Below are positions 7,439 through 14,261 of a stretch of DNA of 33,090 nt, piece after piece. The notes beneath the pieces were generated by a model that ran no database searches, was not told where the DNA came from, and saw nothing but the letters and a program-made list of their open reading frames with translations. Origin of the DNA: Kiritimatiellia bacterium (GTDB lineage: Bacteria > Verrucomicrobiota > Kiritimatiellia > RFP12 > UBA1067); the NCBI GenBank assembly GCA_017525225.1, contig JAFXTB010000021.1, forward strand, positions 1 to 33,090, written 5' to 3'. Numbering within the stretch: position 1 is the first letter of the stretch; every line of letters begins with the position of its first letter. The translations under genes were made by a program, and so were the position numbers.

Positions 7439-8662
7439 CTATTCAACGCCTCCAGGCATCACCGCCCGGCGCGTCATGCCATCAACGTCAACCGGCGTTC
7501 GGCCCTTGTAGTCGATATCGGCGGCACCGTCGCGGGCGATGGCCTGTGCGATGTGGTTGAGCACACAGGCGTCATCGCGGGTCATTTGCTTTTTGCCTGG
7601 CGTGTAGGGCCATGCGACCGGGGCGAGTATGAGAAGCCGGCCTTCCGCGCATCGGTCAAATAGCGTGCCCTCCGGCTTGTAGAGTGACGAAAAACCCTTG
7701 TTGCGCAAAATGATCATCGCCGAGCCGGCGGCAAATGCTCGGCGGGCAATTTCGCGCTCGCCATGCGAAATGCAGGGATTCACCAGCACCACGCCCGCCT
7801 TGGCCATTGTGCTTGCGAGCTCGCTCGCAAGGCGAAATTCCGCCGTTTCGATTTCCGGCGGCTCATCCTTGATTGGATTGCCGTATTTATCGCGGCGGTA
7901 GGCGAAATACCGCCGCGAACATTGCACTTGGTGGAAATCTAGGCGGCGCAACAATTCGTGGTTGCCGATGGCGTTGAAATGCGCGGTTATTTCACCCCCA
8001 TTTGCGCCAAGTGGCAAAGGAATCGCCAAATCGCGGCATACCGTAAAAAGCGCAGGATTGGCACGCTTTGCGGCCAGGCGGCGCGGGTTGTCGGCGATGT
8101 AGGCAATTGCCCGCTGGCGGCGCTCTTCGCTGTAAAGGATGCTATCGGTGAGGCCGGGGGACCAGAGGGAGGAACCGGCGAGCAAGCTCGCCGGCACTAT
8201 CGCCGCATTGCGGCGGCTCGGCGCGATCGCCGCTTGCCCAGTGCCACCTTGCTCTTGCGCAAGGCGGCGGGCGGCTGACGTAGAACGGGCCTTGAATGAG
8301 CCTACGATTTGCCCAAGCGGGTGGCGTTGGCGGCGGGTAATGTGCAATATGCCATGCAGGTGATCGGGCATCACCACAAATTCCTCAATCTCCACCCCTG
8401 GCCAATTTATCGCAATCTCCCGCCACAGTTCAACAACAAGCCGCCCAAGCTCCGTAAGGCTTATCGTACCCGCAAGTTCACCTAACCACGGTCGGCTCCG
8501 ATCCGCAAGCGAAAGCGTGATCATATAGCGGCCAGGCGCGCAATAATCCCAGCCGTTACGCCGGCGCGTCATTCGGTGAATCGTCTTACGCGCAATCAGG
8601 CCGGCAGTCTCCTGCAGCTCGTTGATTATGCCCTTGGATTCAGACTTCGAAGCACCAGCCAT
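7439..8662 (-). CDS. RAYT-type (Y1/IS200-like) transposase with extra C-terminal domain
   Basis: The 407-aa protein starts with a Y1-transposase-like region. PGRYMITLSLADRSRPWLG, ELGRLVVELW and the hallmark EEFVVMPDHLHGILHI (HxH metal-binding motif) match REP-associated tyrosine transposases, and YIADNPRRL follows at about residue 190. RAYTs are usually single-copy, domesticated single-strand DNA nucleases of 150 to 250 aa that act on palindromic REP sequences. This protein is far longer. Residues from about 205 onward contain VVLVNPCISHGEREIARRAF...AMIILRNKGF and LFDRCAEGRLLILAP, which resemble a DprA/Rossmann-like fold. Several palindromes lie inside the reading frame. The ATG at 8662 overlaps the end of ilvE by 23 bp; ATG 8572 (MTRRRNGWDY) is a shorter alternative start. 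Confidence 0.85.
   Translation of the reverse strand: MAGASKSESKGIINELQETAGLIARKTIHRMTRRRNGWDYCAPGRYMITLSLADRSRPWLGELAGTISLTELGRLVVELWREIAINWPGVEIEEFVVMPDHLHGILHITRRQRHPLGQIVGSFKARSTSAARRLAQEQGGTGQAAIAPSRRNAAIVPASLLAGSSLWSPGLTDSILYSEERRQRAIAYIADNPRRLAAKRANPALFTVCRDLAIPLPLGANGGEITAHFNAIGNHELLRRLDFHQVQCSRRYFAYRRDKYGNPIKDEPPEIETAEFRLASELASTMAKAGVVLVNPCISHGEREIARRAFAAGSAMIILRNKGFSSLYKPEGTLFDRCAEGRLLILAPVAWPYTPGKKQMTRDDACVLNHIAQAIARDGAADIDYKGRTPVDVDGMTRRAVMPGGVE
7812..7831. repeat. Palindrome inside the RAYT gene
   Basis: CTTGCGAG and CTCGCAAG form a perfect 8-bp stem around CTCG. The adjacent sequence GGCGAAATTCCGCCG (7831-7845) recurs, with one change, at 7901-7915. Confidence 0.6.
7891..7917. 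repeat. 10-bp-stem palindrome inside the RAYT gene
   Basis: CGCGGCGGTA (7891-7900) pairs perfectly with TACCGCCGCG (7908-7917) around a 7-nt loop GGCGAAA. It encodes the SRRYFAYRR segment on the reverse strand. Confidence 0.65.
8175..8215. repeat. Two adjacent palindromes inside the RAYT gene
   Basis: CCGGCGAG (8175-8182) pairs with CTCGCCGG (8187-8194) around CAAG. Directly after, CGCCGC (8201-8206) pairs with GCGGCG (8210-8215) around ATT. Two neighbouring short GC-rich hairpins are the usual shape of a REP doublet (BIME-like). Confidence 0.6.
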
Positions 8663-9653
8663 GCGTGTCGGGTATGCGCCCGTACTGTATGCCCTGCACC
8701 TGGTCGTAGAGCTTCTGCAGATGCTCGCCCACCTCGTCCGGCGAGGAGATGGCTATCACCTCGCCGCCGCGCGTGATCTCGTAGACGGGTGTCACCACCA
8801 CCGCCGTGCCGCATGCCGCAACCTCCGCGAAGGTCTTGATCTCCTCGTAGGGGATCTTGCGGCACTCCACCTTCCAGCCAAGATCCTCCGCACACTGTCT
8901 GAGCGACATGTTGGTCACGGACGGCAGCACGGAGTGGCTGTCGGGGGTGACGTACGTGCCGTCAGACTTAATGCCGAGGAAGTTCGAAGTGGAGAACTCC
9001 TCAACGTACTTGTGCTCCTTGGCGTCGAGATACAGCTCCACCGGCCAGCCCTCGCTCTTGGCCTTTTCATGCGCGAAGAGCGAAGCGGCGTAGTTGCCGC
9101 CCACCTTCACGTCGCCCATGCCGTGCGGCGCGGCGCGGTCCCAGTCGTCCAGGATCACGGCCCGCACCGGCTTGAGTCCACCCTTGTAGTACGCACCCAC
9201 GGGCATGCACATCATGAGGAACGTGTATTCCTTCGCCGGCGCCACGCCGATCTGCGGGCCAGTGCCGATCAGAAGAGGCCGCAGGTACATCGACCCGCCC
9301 GTGCCATACGGCGGCAGGTACTCGATGTTGGCCTTCACGAGACGTCTTGCCGCATCGAGGAACATCTCCACCGGCACCGGCGGCATCACGCAGCGCTGCG
9401 CCGTGCGGAACATGCGCTTACCGTTCTCGTCCGGACGGAATATCACGACCTTGCCGTCCTTCTGCCGGAACGCCTTCATGCCTTCAAAGCACTCCTGCCC
9501 GTAATGCAGGCAGCTCGCGCCGATGTGCATTGTTATGCTGGGATCCTTGACGAACTCGCCCTCGCTCCAGGCGCCGTCCTTCCACACGTAGCGGATGTGG
9601 CAGTTCACGTCCGAGAAACCGAAACCTAGCTTTGACCAGTCGATGTTTGGCAT
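8640..9653 (-). CDS. ilvE: Branched-chain amino acid aminotransferase
   Basis: This 337-aa class IV PLP aminotransferase catalyses the last step of valine, leucine and isoleucine synthesis (2-oxoacid plus glutamate). HYGQECFEGMKAFR near residue 50, YLRPLLIGTG, and GDVKVGGNYAAS carrying the PLP lysine (Lys183) are typical of the BCAT2-like subgroup. The length and the EEFSTSNFLGI and ALPSVTN-like motifs (here SVLPSVTNMS) match the family. The ATG at 9653 is preceded by AAGGAG at about 8 to 11 nt. The frame happens to stay open far upstream through the transporter gene, but that part is antisense-like shadow sequence. It has its own promoter (9686-9714), so it need not depend on the upstream symporter. 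The RAYT gene begins inside its last 23 bp. Confidence 0.95.
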   Translation of the reverse strand: MPNIDWSKLGFGFSDVNCHIRYVWKDGAWSEGEFVKDPSITMHIGASCLHYGQECFEGMKAFRQKDGKVVIFRPDENGKRMFRTAQRCVMPPVPVEMFLDAARRLVKANIEYLPPYGTGGSMYLRPLLIGTGPQIGVAPAKEYTFLMMCMPVGAYYKGGLKPVRAVILDDWDRAAPHGMGDVKVGGNYAASLFAHEKAKSEGWPVELYLDAKEHKYVEEFSTSNFLGIKSDGTYVTPDSHSVLPSVTNMSLRQCAEDLGWKVECRKIPYEEIKTFAEVAACGTAVVVTPVYEITRGGEVIAISSPDEVGEHLQKLYDQVQGIQYGRIPDTHGWCFEV

Positions 9654-9685
9654 TTTCTTTGCTCCTTTTGCTTCGAAGAGTTCAT

Positions 9686-9714
9686 ATTCTATTCCTTTTT
9701 CCCCGGTTCGGCAA
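9686..9714 (-). promoter_or_regulatory. ilvE promoter
   Basis: On the reverse strand TTGCCG (9709-9714), a 17-bp spacer and TAGAAT (9686-9691) precede ilvE. The TAG of the -10 box is also the stop codon of the symporter gene. Confidence 0.5.
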
Positions 9715-11188
9715 GAGGAACCTTGGAGAAAAGCGCGGGCAGCGTGAAGCCCACCACGACTATGGCGAGCGTTGCGAACACGATGGAGAGGTTCACGTGG
9801 AGCGGCCAGGGCAGGGGTAGCAACCGCTGTCCAAACGTGGTCCAGACTATAGCCATGAAACCGCACGCCGTGGCGATGAGCGCATGCACGGGCCTGGTGC
9901 GCCGGGAGAACGCACCTATGAGGAAGAGCCCCAGCATGCCGCCGGAGAGCACACCCTGCAGCACATACCACATGCTTAGCACGGTGTTGTTGTCCTTGCC
10001 CCATATCCACACCACCGCAAGCGCGATGCCGATCGACACCGCCGCGAGCAGGACCGTCATGGCACGCAGGAAGACGATGTTCGCCTTCTCGCCGGCGTGC
10101 GATGGGAAGAAGCGCTTCCAGTAGTCCTCCAGCAGGACGGTCGACCCCGAGTTGAGCGTTGCCGCGACGGTGGACATTGCCGCCGCGATGATGGCGGCCA
10201 CCAGCAGCCCCGACACGCCGGTGGGCAGCTTGTGCATTATGAACCAGGGGAACACCTCGGCCGCCTTCATGCCCGCAGGCACCGCGCCCGTGGCGTGGTT
10301 GTACATCCACAGCAGCGTGCCGATGATCGTGAAAAGAAGCGTAACCGGCACATAGAGGCAGGCCGAGCCCCAGATCGAACGCGCCGCCGCCTTCGCGTCC
10401 TTCGCGGCCACGTATCGCTGGGTGTAGCACTGGTCCACGCCGAAATTCTGCAGGTTGATGCAGATGGCGTAGAAGAGCAGCACCCAGAAGGTGTTGGAGC
10501 CCCAGTCCGATAGGGAGAGCGACCCCAGCGACATCTTGCCGGCCTCCCATGCGGCCTGCGCGTTCACCACGAGATCGGGCGTGTAGACGAGCAGGCACAC
10601 CACGCACACGACGGTGCCTCCGATCAGGATCAGCGACTGTATCGCATCGGCCCAGACCACGGCGGCAAAGCCGCCCAGCATGGAATATACGAGCGTGGCG
10701 ATGCCGGTGACGAGGATCGTGGCCTCGTACGAGAAGCCCAGCAGCTGGTTCACGAGGATCGCCAGCAGCAGCAGGATTATGCCAGAGCGCGCGCTCTGCA
10801 TCACGAGGAAGCAGGAGCTTGCGTATATCCGCGCCCACGCGCCGAACCTGCTTTCAAGGAACGAATATGCGGACACGCTCGTGGCCCGCCGGTAGAACGG
10901 CACGAACCACATGGCCGCTATCAGCGTTGCAATCGGAACCGTGATGGAGTTGACCCATCCCCACCAGTTCTTGTCGTACGCGCCTTCCGGCAGGGCCAGG
11001 AACGATATGGAGGATACATGCGTCGCAAATACGGAAAGCGCGATCGCCCATGTGGGCAGGTGTCCGCCGCCCGTCATGAACGTACGCGCGCCGTCGCCCT
11101 TGCCCTTGCGGAAGAAGAAGCTGCATCCAAAGAGCGTCGTGCCCACCAGGTATGCCGCTATGATCGCAAGGTCTATCCAGCTTCTCAC
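9689..11188 (-). CDS. Sodium:solute symporter, SSS family
   Basis: The 499-aa membrane protein of the SLC5/SSS (PutP/SGLT/Nan-type) family imports a solute with Na+. It begins with a hydrophobic segment (IDLAIIAAYLVGTTLFG), then RKGKGDGARTFMTGGG and about 13 predicted membrane segments. ALSVFATHVSSISFLALP and AAIIAAAMSTVAATLNSGSTV contain the small-residue/Ser stretches that line the sodium site in this family. GTG 11188 is chosen because GGGGGAGG lies about 7 nt upstream and the first segment follows at once. It starts 30 bp after the stop of the secreted FG-GAP protein, so both are probably one transcript; uptake of a product released by that surface protein is a reasonable inference. The transported solute (sugar, sialic acid or amino acid) cannot be told from sequence. 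Confidence 0.92.
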   Translation of the reverse strand: MRSWIDLAIIAAYLVGTTLFGCSFFFRKGKGDGARTFMTGGGHLPTWAIALSVFATHVSSISFLALPEGAYDKNWWGWVNSITVPIATLIAAMWFVPFYRRATSVSAYSFLESRFGAWARIYASSCFLVMQSARSGIILLLLAILVNQLLGFSYEATILVTGIATLVYSMLGGFAAVVWADAIQSLILIGGTVVCVVCLLVYTPDLVVNAQAAWEAGKMSLGSLSLSDWGSNTFWVLLFYAICINLQNFGVDQCYTQRYVAAKDAKAAARSIWGSACLYVPVTLLFTIIGTLLWMYNHATGAVPAGMKAAEVFPWFIMHKLPTGVSGLLVAAIIAAAMSTVAATLNSGSTVLLEDYWKRFFPSHAGEKANIVFLRAMTVLLAAVSIGIALAVVWIWGKDNNTVLSMWYVLQGVLSGGMLGLFLIGAFSRRTRPVHALIATACGFMAIVWTTFGQRLLPLPWPLHVNLSIVFATLAIVVVGFTLPALFSKVPLAEPGKKE

Positions 11189-11218
11189 TCTCTTGCCTCC
11201 CCCTTCAATCAGACACCG

Positions 11219-13939
11219 CTATCGTCCCGAGCGCGGATTGCGCAGGTGGTAAAGGAACCCATCCTCCGCGCCGAGAAGCACGTCCGCCACGCCGTCGCCG
11301 TCAAAATCGCAGGCGCATGGCGAGGTGGAATGCCATTCGAGCCTGGACCCCGAGATGTCGCCCATCTTGCGGAAACTCCAGGTGCCGCCGGCGGATGCGG
11401 TCTGCCGCCAGAGCACGGCGTTACCGCCCACGCGGGCGCTGTTCATCACGAGGTCGAGCCTGCCGTCGCCGTCCCAGTCTAGGAGGCAGATTTTTCGCCT
11501 TCCGGCGTTGCCCGCCGTGGCACGGCCGTTTCCGCTCCATCCCGATACACCCATCGGCTTGCCGGTGTCGGCATTCAGGAACGGACGGCTCGGCGACTTG
11601 AGCGCAAGCGTCCCATCCGCGCGGCGGAACCGCTCGAAGAAGGCGAGATAGCCTTCCGTGTCCACCATGATGAGATCCATCAACCCATCGCCGTTCATGT
11701 CGTGCATCACGGGCGTCGTACGCCACTGTGTCACGATCTCCTTCGCGTTGGGCGTCTTCGAAGCCTGGAACCAGCCCCATCCGAGCTCCGGCTGCGCGCC
11801 TTCCCATTCGACCTCCACGCCTTCAGGTGCGCCGAGCTTCGGCTGCCTGCGCGTGCCGATGTTACGGATGAGCAGCGGCTTGCCCCAGATGGAATTCATC
11901 ATGATGTCGGGCAGGCCGTCGCCGTCCCAGTCGGCCACGGAGAGGCACGTGTACCCCCAGCAGGACTCGCACGGCCCCTGGATGGAGCCGTTGTGGCCGG
12001 CCTGGATGCGCATCGGCCTGTTCTGGAATATCGGCCAGTGGCCCGGCGGCTGCGGCAGGGGCAGCACTGCCGGCATTTCGCAGTCGAGCAGCTTCGGCTC
12101 CTCCCACTTGGGCTCGGCCACGCCAGGACCGGAGAGGTTCTCCACGAAGGCGATGTATCCGGCGGAGTTGCCGACGATTATGTCCTGGTCGCCGTCACCG
12201 TCCCAATCCACCACCCACGGCGTGGCGAGCACGCCGAAATGCACGAAATCGCGTTCACATCTGAGGTAGGTGGGCTGGTCGAACACCGGCATGCCGCCGG
12301 ACATTTTCCCCGTGTTGCGGTAGAAGCCGATGCGGCCATCCTCCTCGCCAGCAAGGAAGTCGAGCCGTCCGTCGCGGTCCCAGTCTATCGCGAACGGGGA
12401 GGTGATGCAGAGATCCGCGTGGAGGCGCACCCCGTCCGATCCCCGCAGGATTCTGCCCGAAGTGTACACGGGGCTGGTACGCGTGCCGATGTTCTCGAAG
12501 TAGGTGTAGTCATCCATGAAGTCGCCGGTGATGATGTCGAGGTCGCCGTCGCCGTCCCAGTCCTCAAGCATAGGGGCGGCGTTGCCGAACACCTCCACAG
12601 GCTGACCGTTCTCCATCCTGAGGCGGAGGGGCTCATCCCACTTCTCGGAGCCACGCTCCCCGCCGGCGTTGCGCACCACGTACACGAGGCCGTGGATCGG
12701 GCCGTTGGTCCAGTCGCCGGCGGGCGTGAAGGCGTTATGCCAGCCATACTGCCGCCAGTCGCCCACACCGATTATGATGTCGTCGCGACCGTCGCCATCG
12801 AAATCCTTGAGCCGCCAGCGGTTGGCCCGTATCTTGCAGTCGTGCACATTCACCGGCAGCCCCTCGAAATTCCTGAAGAGCGAGGGGTTGTTCACGTAGT
12901 CGTAGTTGACGGAGTTACGCGCGACGACCGCCGTGGAACCGTCCGCCAGGAAACTCAGCACGCCGCCATGTAGATGACCGTTGCGGATGCCCGTCGCGAA
13001 ATGCGTGGGGGCGCCGGGCGTGCCCGGCGGCGTATCGTTCCTGAAGTACCACGTGCCGCCTCGCGGCGTGGGCGAGCCAGCCGCAAGGTAGATGTCAAGA
13101 TCGCCGTCGCGATCCATGTCGGCGGGGGTGGCGTTGGAGCAGAGCCCGCCTTTCATGAACGCCGTGCCGGGCGTGTTGTACCGGAGCAGGTTGAAGCGGG
13201 GCTTTTCCTCCGGCAGCTGCGGAAGGCCTGCCGGCAAGCCGCCGCCGCAAAGGAACTCCACGGGGGCGAGCGCACGGTCGCTCACGCGCAGCGACGCGGC
13301 CGTGAACCTCATGTCCTGGCTGCGAGTGCGGCCGCCGAAGAGGAGCCGTGAACGGCACACCGGCGCGGACGAGCCGTGCGCGTCCTGGTTCGTTATGGCA
13401 GACACCATCTGCCCGTCGAGGTAGAACCGCCACAGGCCGCGCCCCTTCTCGCCGCCGCCGTTACGGTCGTACACGAGCGCATAGTGGTGCCAGTGCCGCG
13501 CCACGGCACGGCCGTCAAACCTGTCGGCGAACATCGTCTTGTCCGGCACGCAGCGGCTTGCGAACAACTCGAAGTCCGTCTCGCCGGCCTTGCGGCTGCG
13601 CCATGTGAAGAGCCAGCCGCCGCCGTCGTCCTGGTCCTTGGTGCCGAAGAGGATGAACCACTGCCCGGGTTCAGGCGCCTCGGCAGGGGCGAACACGCCT
13701 TCGACGGTCCACGCCGAATTGGTTATATCCACATGACCGCGCAGGGTGTCGCAGGAATACGATCCGTTCTTGTTGCGCACAAGCCGATGGCTGCCCGCAA
13801 GGCGCTTCGGTTTCCCATCCACGTCGAACGTCCATTCCGCCACCGTGCCCGCGCACAGCGTGGCTGCGGCCATTGAGACGCCTGCGGCCAGGGCGATACG
13901 CCTCAGAACGCTCTTTGATCTGTCGATGTCTCTGTACAT
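11219..13939 (-). CDS. Secreted LamG/FG-GAP (VCBS) repeat protein
   Basis: The 906-aa exported protein has a signal peptide (basic start, RRIALAAGVSMAAATLCAG, cleavage near residue 30). A concanavalin-A/LamG-like domain follows (about 35-245; WTVEGVFAP, HHYALVYDRNG, WRFYLDGQMV). The rest is a beta-propeller built from FG-GAP/VCBS units. Nine Asp-rich calcium-binding loops are visible, among them DMDRDGDLD, DFDGDGRDD, DWDGDGDLD and DWDGDGLPD. Such proteins bind carbohydrates or other ligands at the cell surface; no catalytic motif is recognised. ATG 13939 is chosen because the signal peptide follows and AAGGACAAGGA lies upstream; the longer open frame to 14158 crosses the promoter. It is the first gene of a unit with the SSS symporter. 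Confidence 0.88.
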   Translation of the reverse strand: MYRDIDRSKSVLRRIALAAGVSMAAATLCAGTVAEWTFDVDGKPKRLAGSHRLVRNKNGSYSCDTLRGHVDITNSAWTVEGVFAPAEAPEPGQWFILFGTKDQDDGGGWLFTWRSRKAGETDFELFASRCVPDKTMFADRFDGRAVARHWHHYALVYDRNGGGEKGRGLWRFYLDGQMVSAITNQDAHGSSAPVCRSRLLFGGRTRSQDMRFTAASLRVSDRALAPVEFLCGGGLPAGLPQLPEEKPRFNLLRYNTPGTAFMKGGLCSNATPADMDRDGDLDIYLAAGSPTPRGGTWYFRNDTPPGTPGAPTHFATGIRNGHLHGGVLSFLADGSTAVVARNSVNYDYVNNPSLFRNFEGLPVNVHDCKIRANRWRLKDFDGDGRDDIIIGVGDWRQYGWHNAFTPAGDWTNGPIHGLVYVVRNAGGERGSEKWDEPLRLRMENGQPVEVFGNAAPMLEDWDGDGDLDIITGDFMDDYTYFENIGTRTSPVYTSGRILRGSDGVRLHADLCITSPFAIDWDRDGRLDFLAGEEDGRIGFYRNTGKMSGGMPVFDQPTYLRCERDFVHFGVLATPWVVDWDGDGDQDIIVGNSAGYIAFVENLSGPGVAEPKWEEPKLLDCEMPAVLPLPQPPGHWPIFQNRPMRIQAGHNGSIQGPCESCWGYTCLSVADWDGDGLPDIMMNSIWGKPLLIRNIGTRRQPKLGAPEGVEVEWEGAQPELGWGWFQASKTPNAKEIVTQWRTTPVMHDMNGDGLMDLIMVDTEGYLAFFERFRRADGTLALKSPSRPFLNADTGKPMGVSGWSGNGRATAGNAGRRKICLLDWDGDGRLDLVMNSARVGGNAVLWRQTASAGGTWSFRKMGDISGSRLEWHSTSPCACDFDGDGVADVLLGAEDGFLYHLRNPRSGR

Positions 13940-13988
13940 GCTGGGTCCATCCTTGTCCTTGAGACTGCTTATTTCAAGAACTGCATGG

Positions 13989-13997
13989 ATTATACCA
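13989..13997 (-). promoter_or_regulatory. Extended -10 promoter of the FG-GAP/symporter unit
   Basis: On the reverse strand the sequence is TGGTATAAT with -10 at 13989-13994. A weak -35 (TTACAA) lies 17 bp upstream. The predicted start lies about 45 bp before the ATG. Confidence 0.6.
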
Positions 13998-14175
13998 AAG
14001 TCCCCCCTGTCTTGTAAAAGGAAATTGGCGAGAGAATGGGGTGCCGTTTGCAAGAGTGAACGCAAGTGTCCAAGGTGTACGTGTCCCTCCCGGCGGACAT
14101 GGGGCGGACGCCCCTCCAAAACACCGCATCTAGGGGCATGGCGGCGGAAGGCATACAATATTTTGATTTTTCCCG

Positions 14176-14205
14176 TTGCACACCCCCATGCGTTTATGCT
14201 ATACT
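14176..14205 (+). promoter_or_regulatory. nrdD promoter
   Basis: TTGCAC (14176-14181), an 18-bp spacer and TATACT (14200-14205), with TGC directly before the -10, lie about 57 bp before the nrdD ATG. Confidence 0.6.
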
Positions 14206-14261
14206 TGCCCGCGTCACCAAAAACAGCTTAACCTCCAAAAAGAGAAAAGGACCTCAAGGCA

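Larger units (their letters stand above)
13940..14261. other. Divergent promoter region between the FG-GAP gene and nrdD
   Basis: The 322-bp gap holds a reverse promoter at 13989-13997 and the forward nrdD promoter at 14176-14205. A short GC hairpin (GGGGC 14101-14105 with GCCCC 14110-14114) lies between them. No gene is supported. An AT-rich ATACAATATTTTGAT at about 14153-14167 faintly recalls an NrdR box, but the match is too poor to claim. Confidence 0.6.

Noticed and set aside
9654-10838. Upstream extension of the ilvE frame to a 732-aa protein
   Set aside because: The extension overlaps the symporter in another frame, is Arg/His-rich without domains, and ilvE has a good ATG and Shine-Dalgarno site at 9653.
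11702-12973. 423-aa open frame opposite the FG-GAP gene
   Set aside because: The periodic VAVAVPV words are the mirror of the DxDGDG repeat codons, so it is a shadow.
13940-14158. Longer N-terminus for the FG-GAP protein
   Set aside because: It would run through the promoter and place a signal peptide in the interior.
14153-14167. NrdR box upstream of nrdD
   Set aside because: Only a partial match with no second box at the usual spacing.
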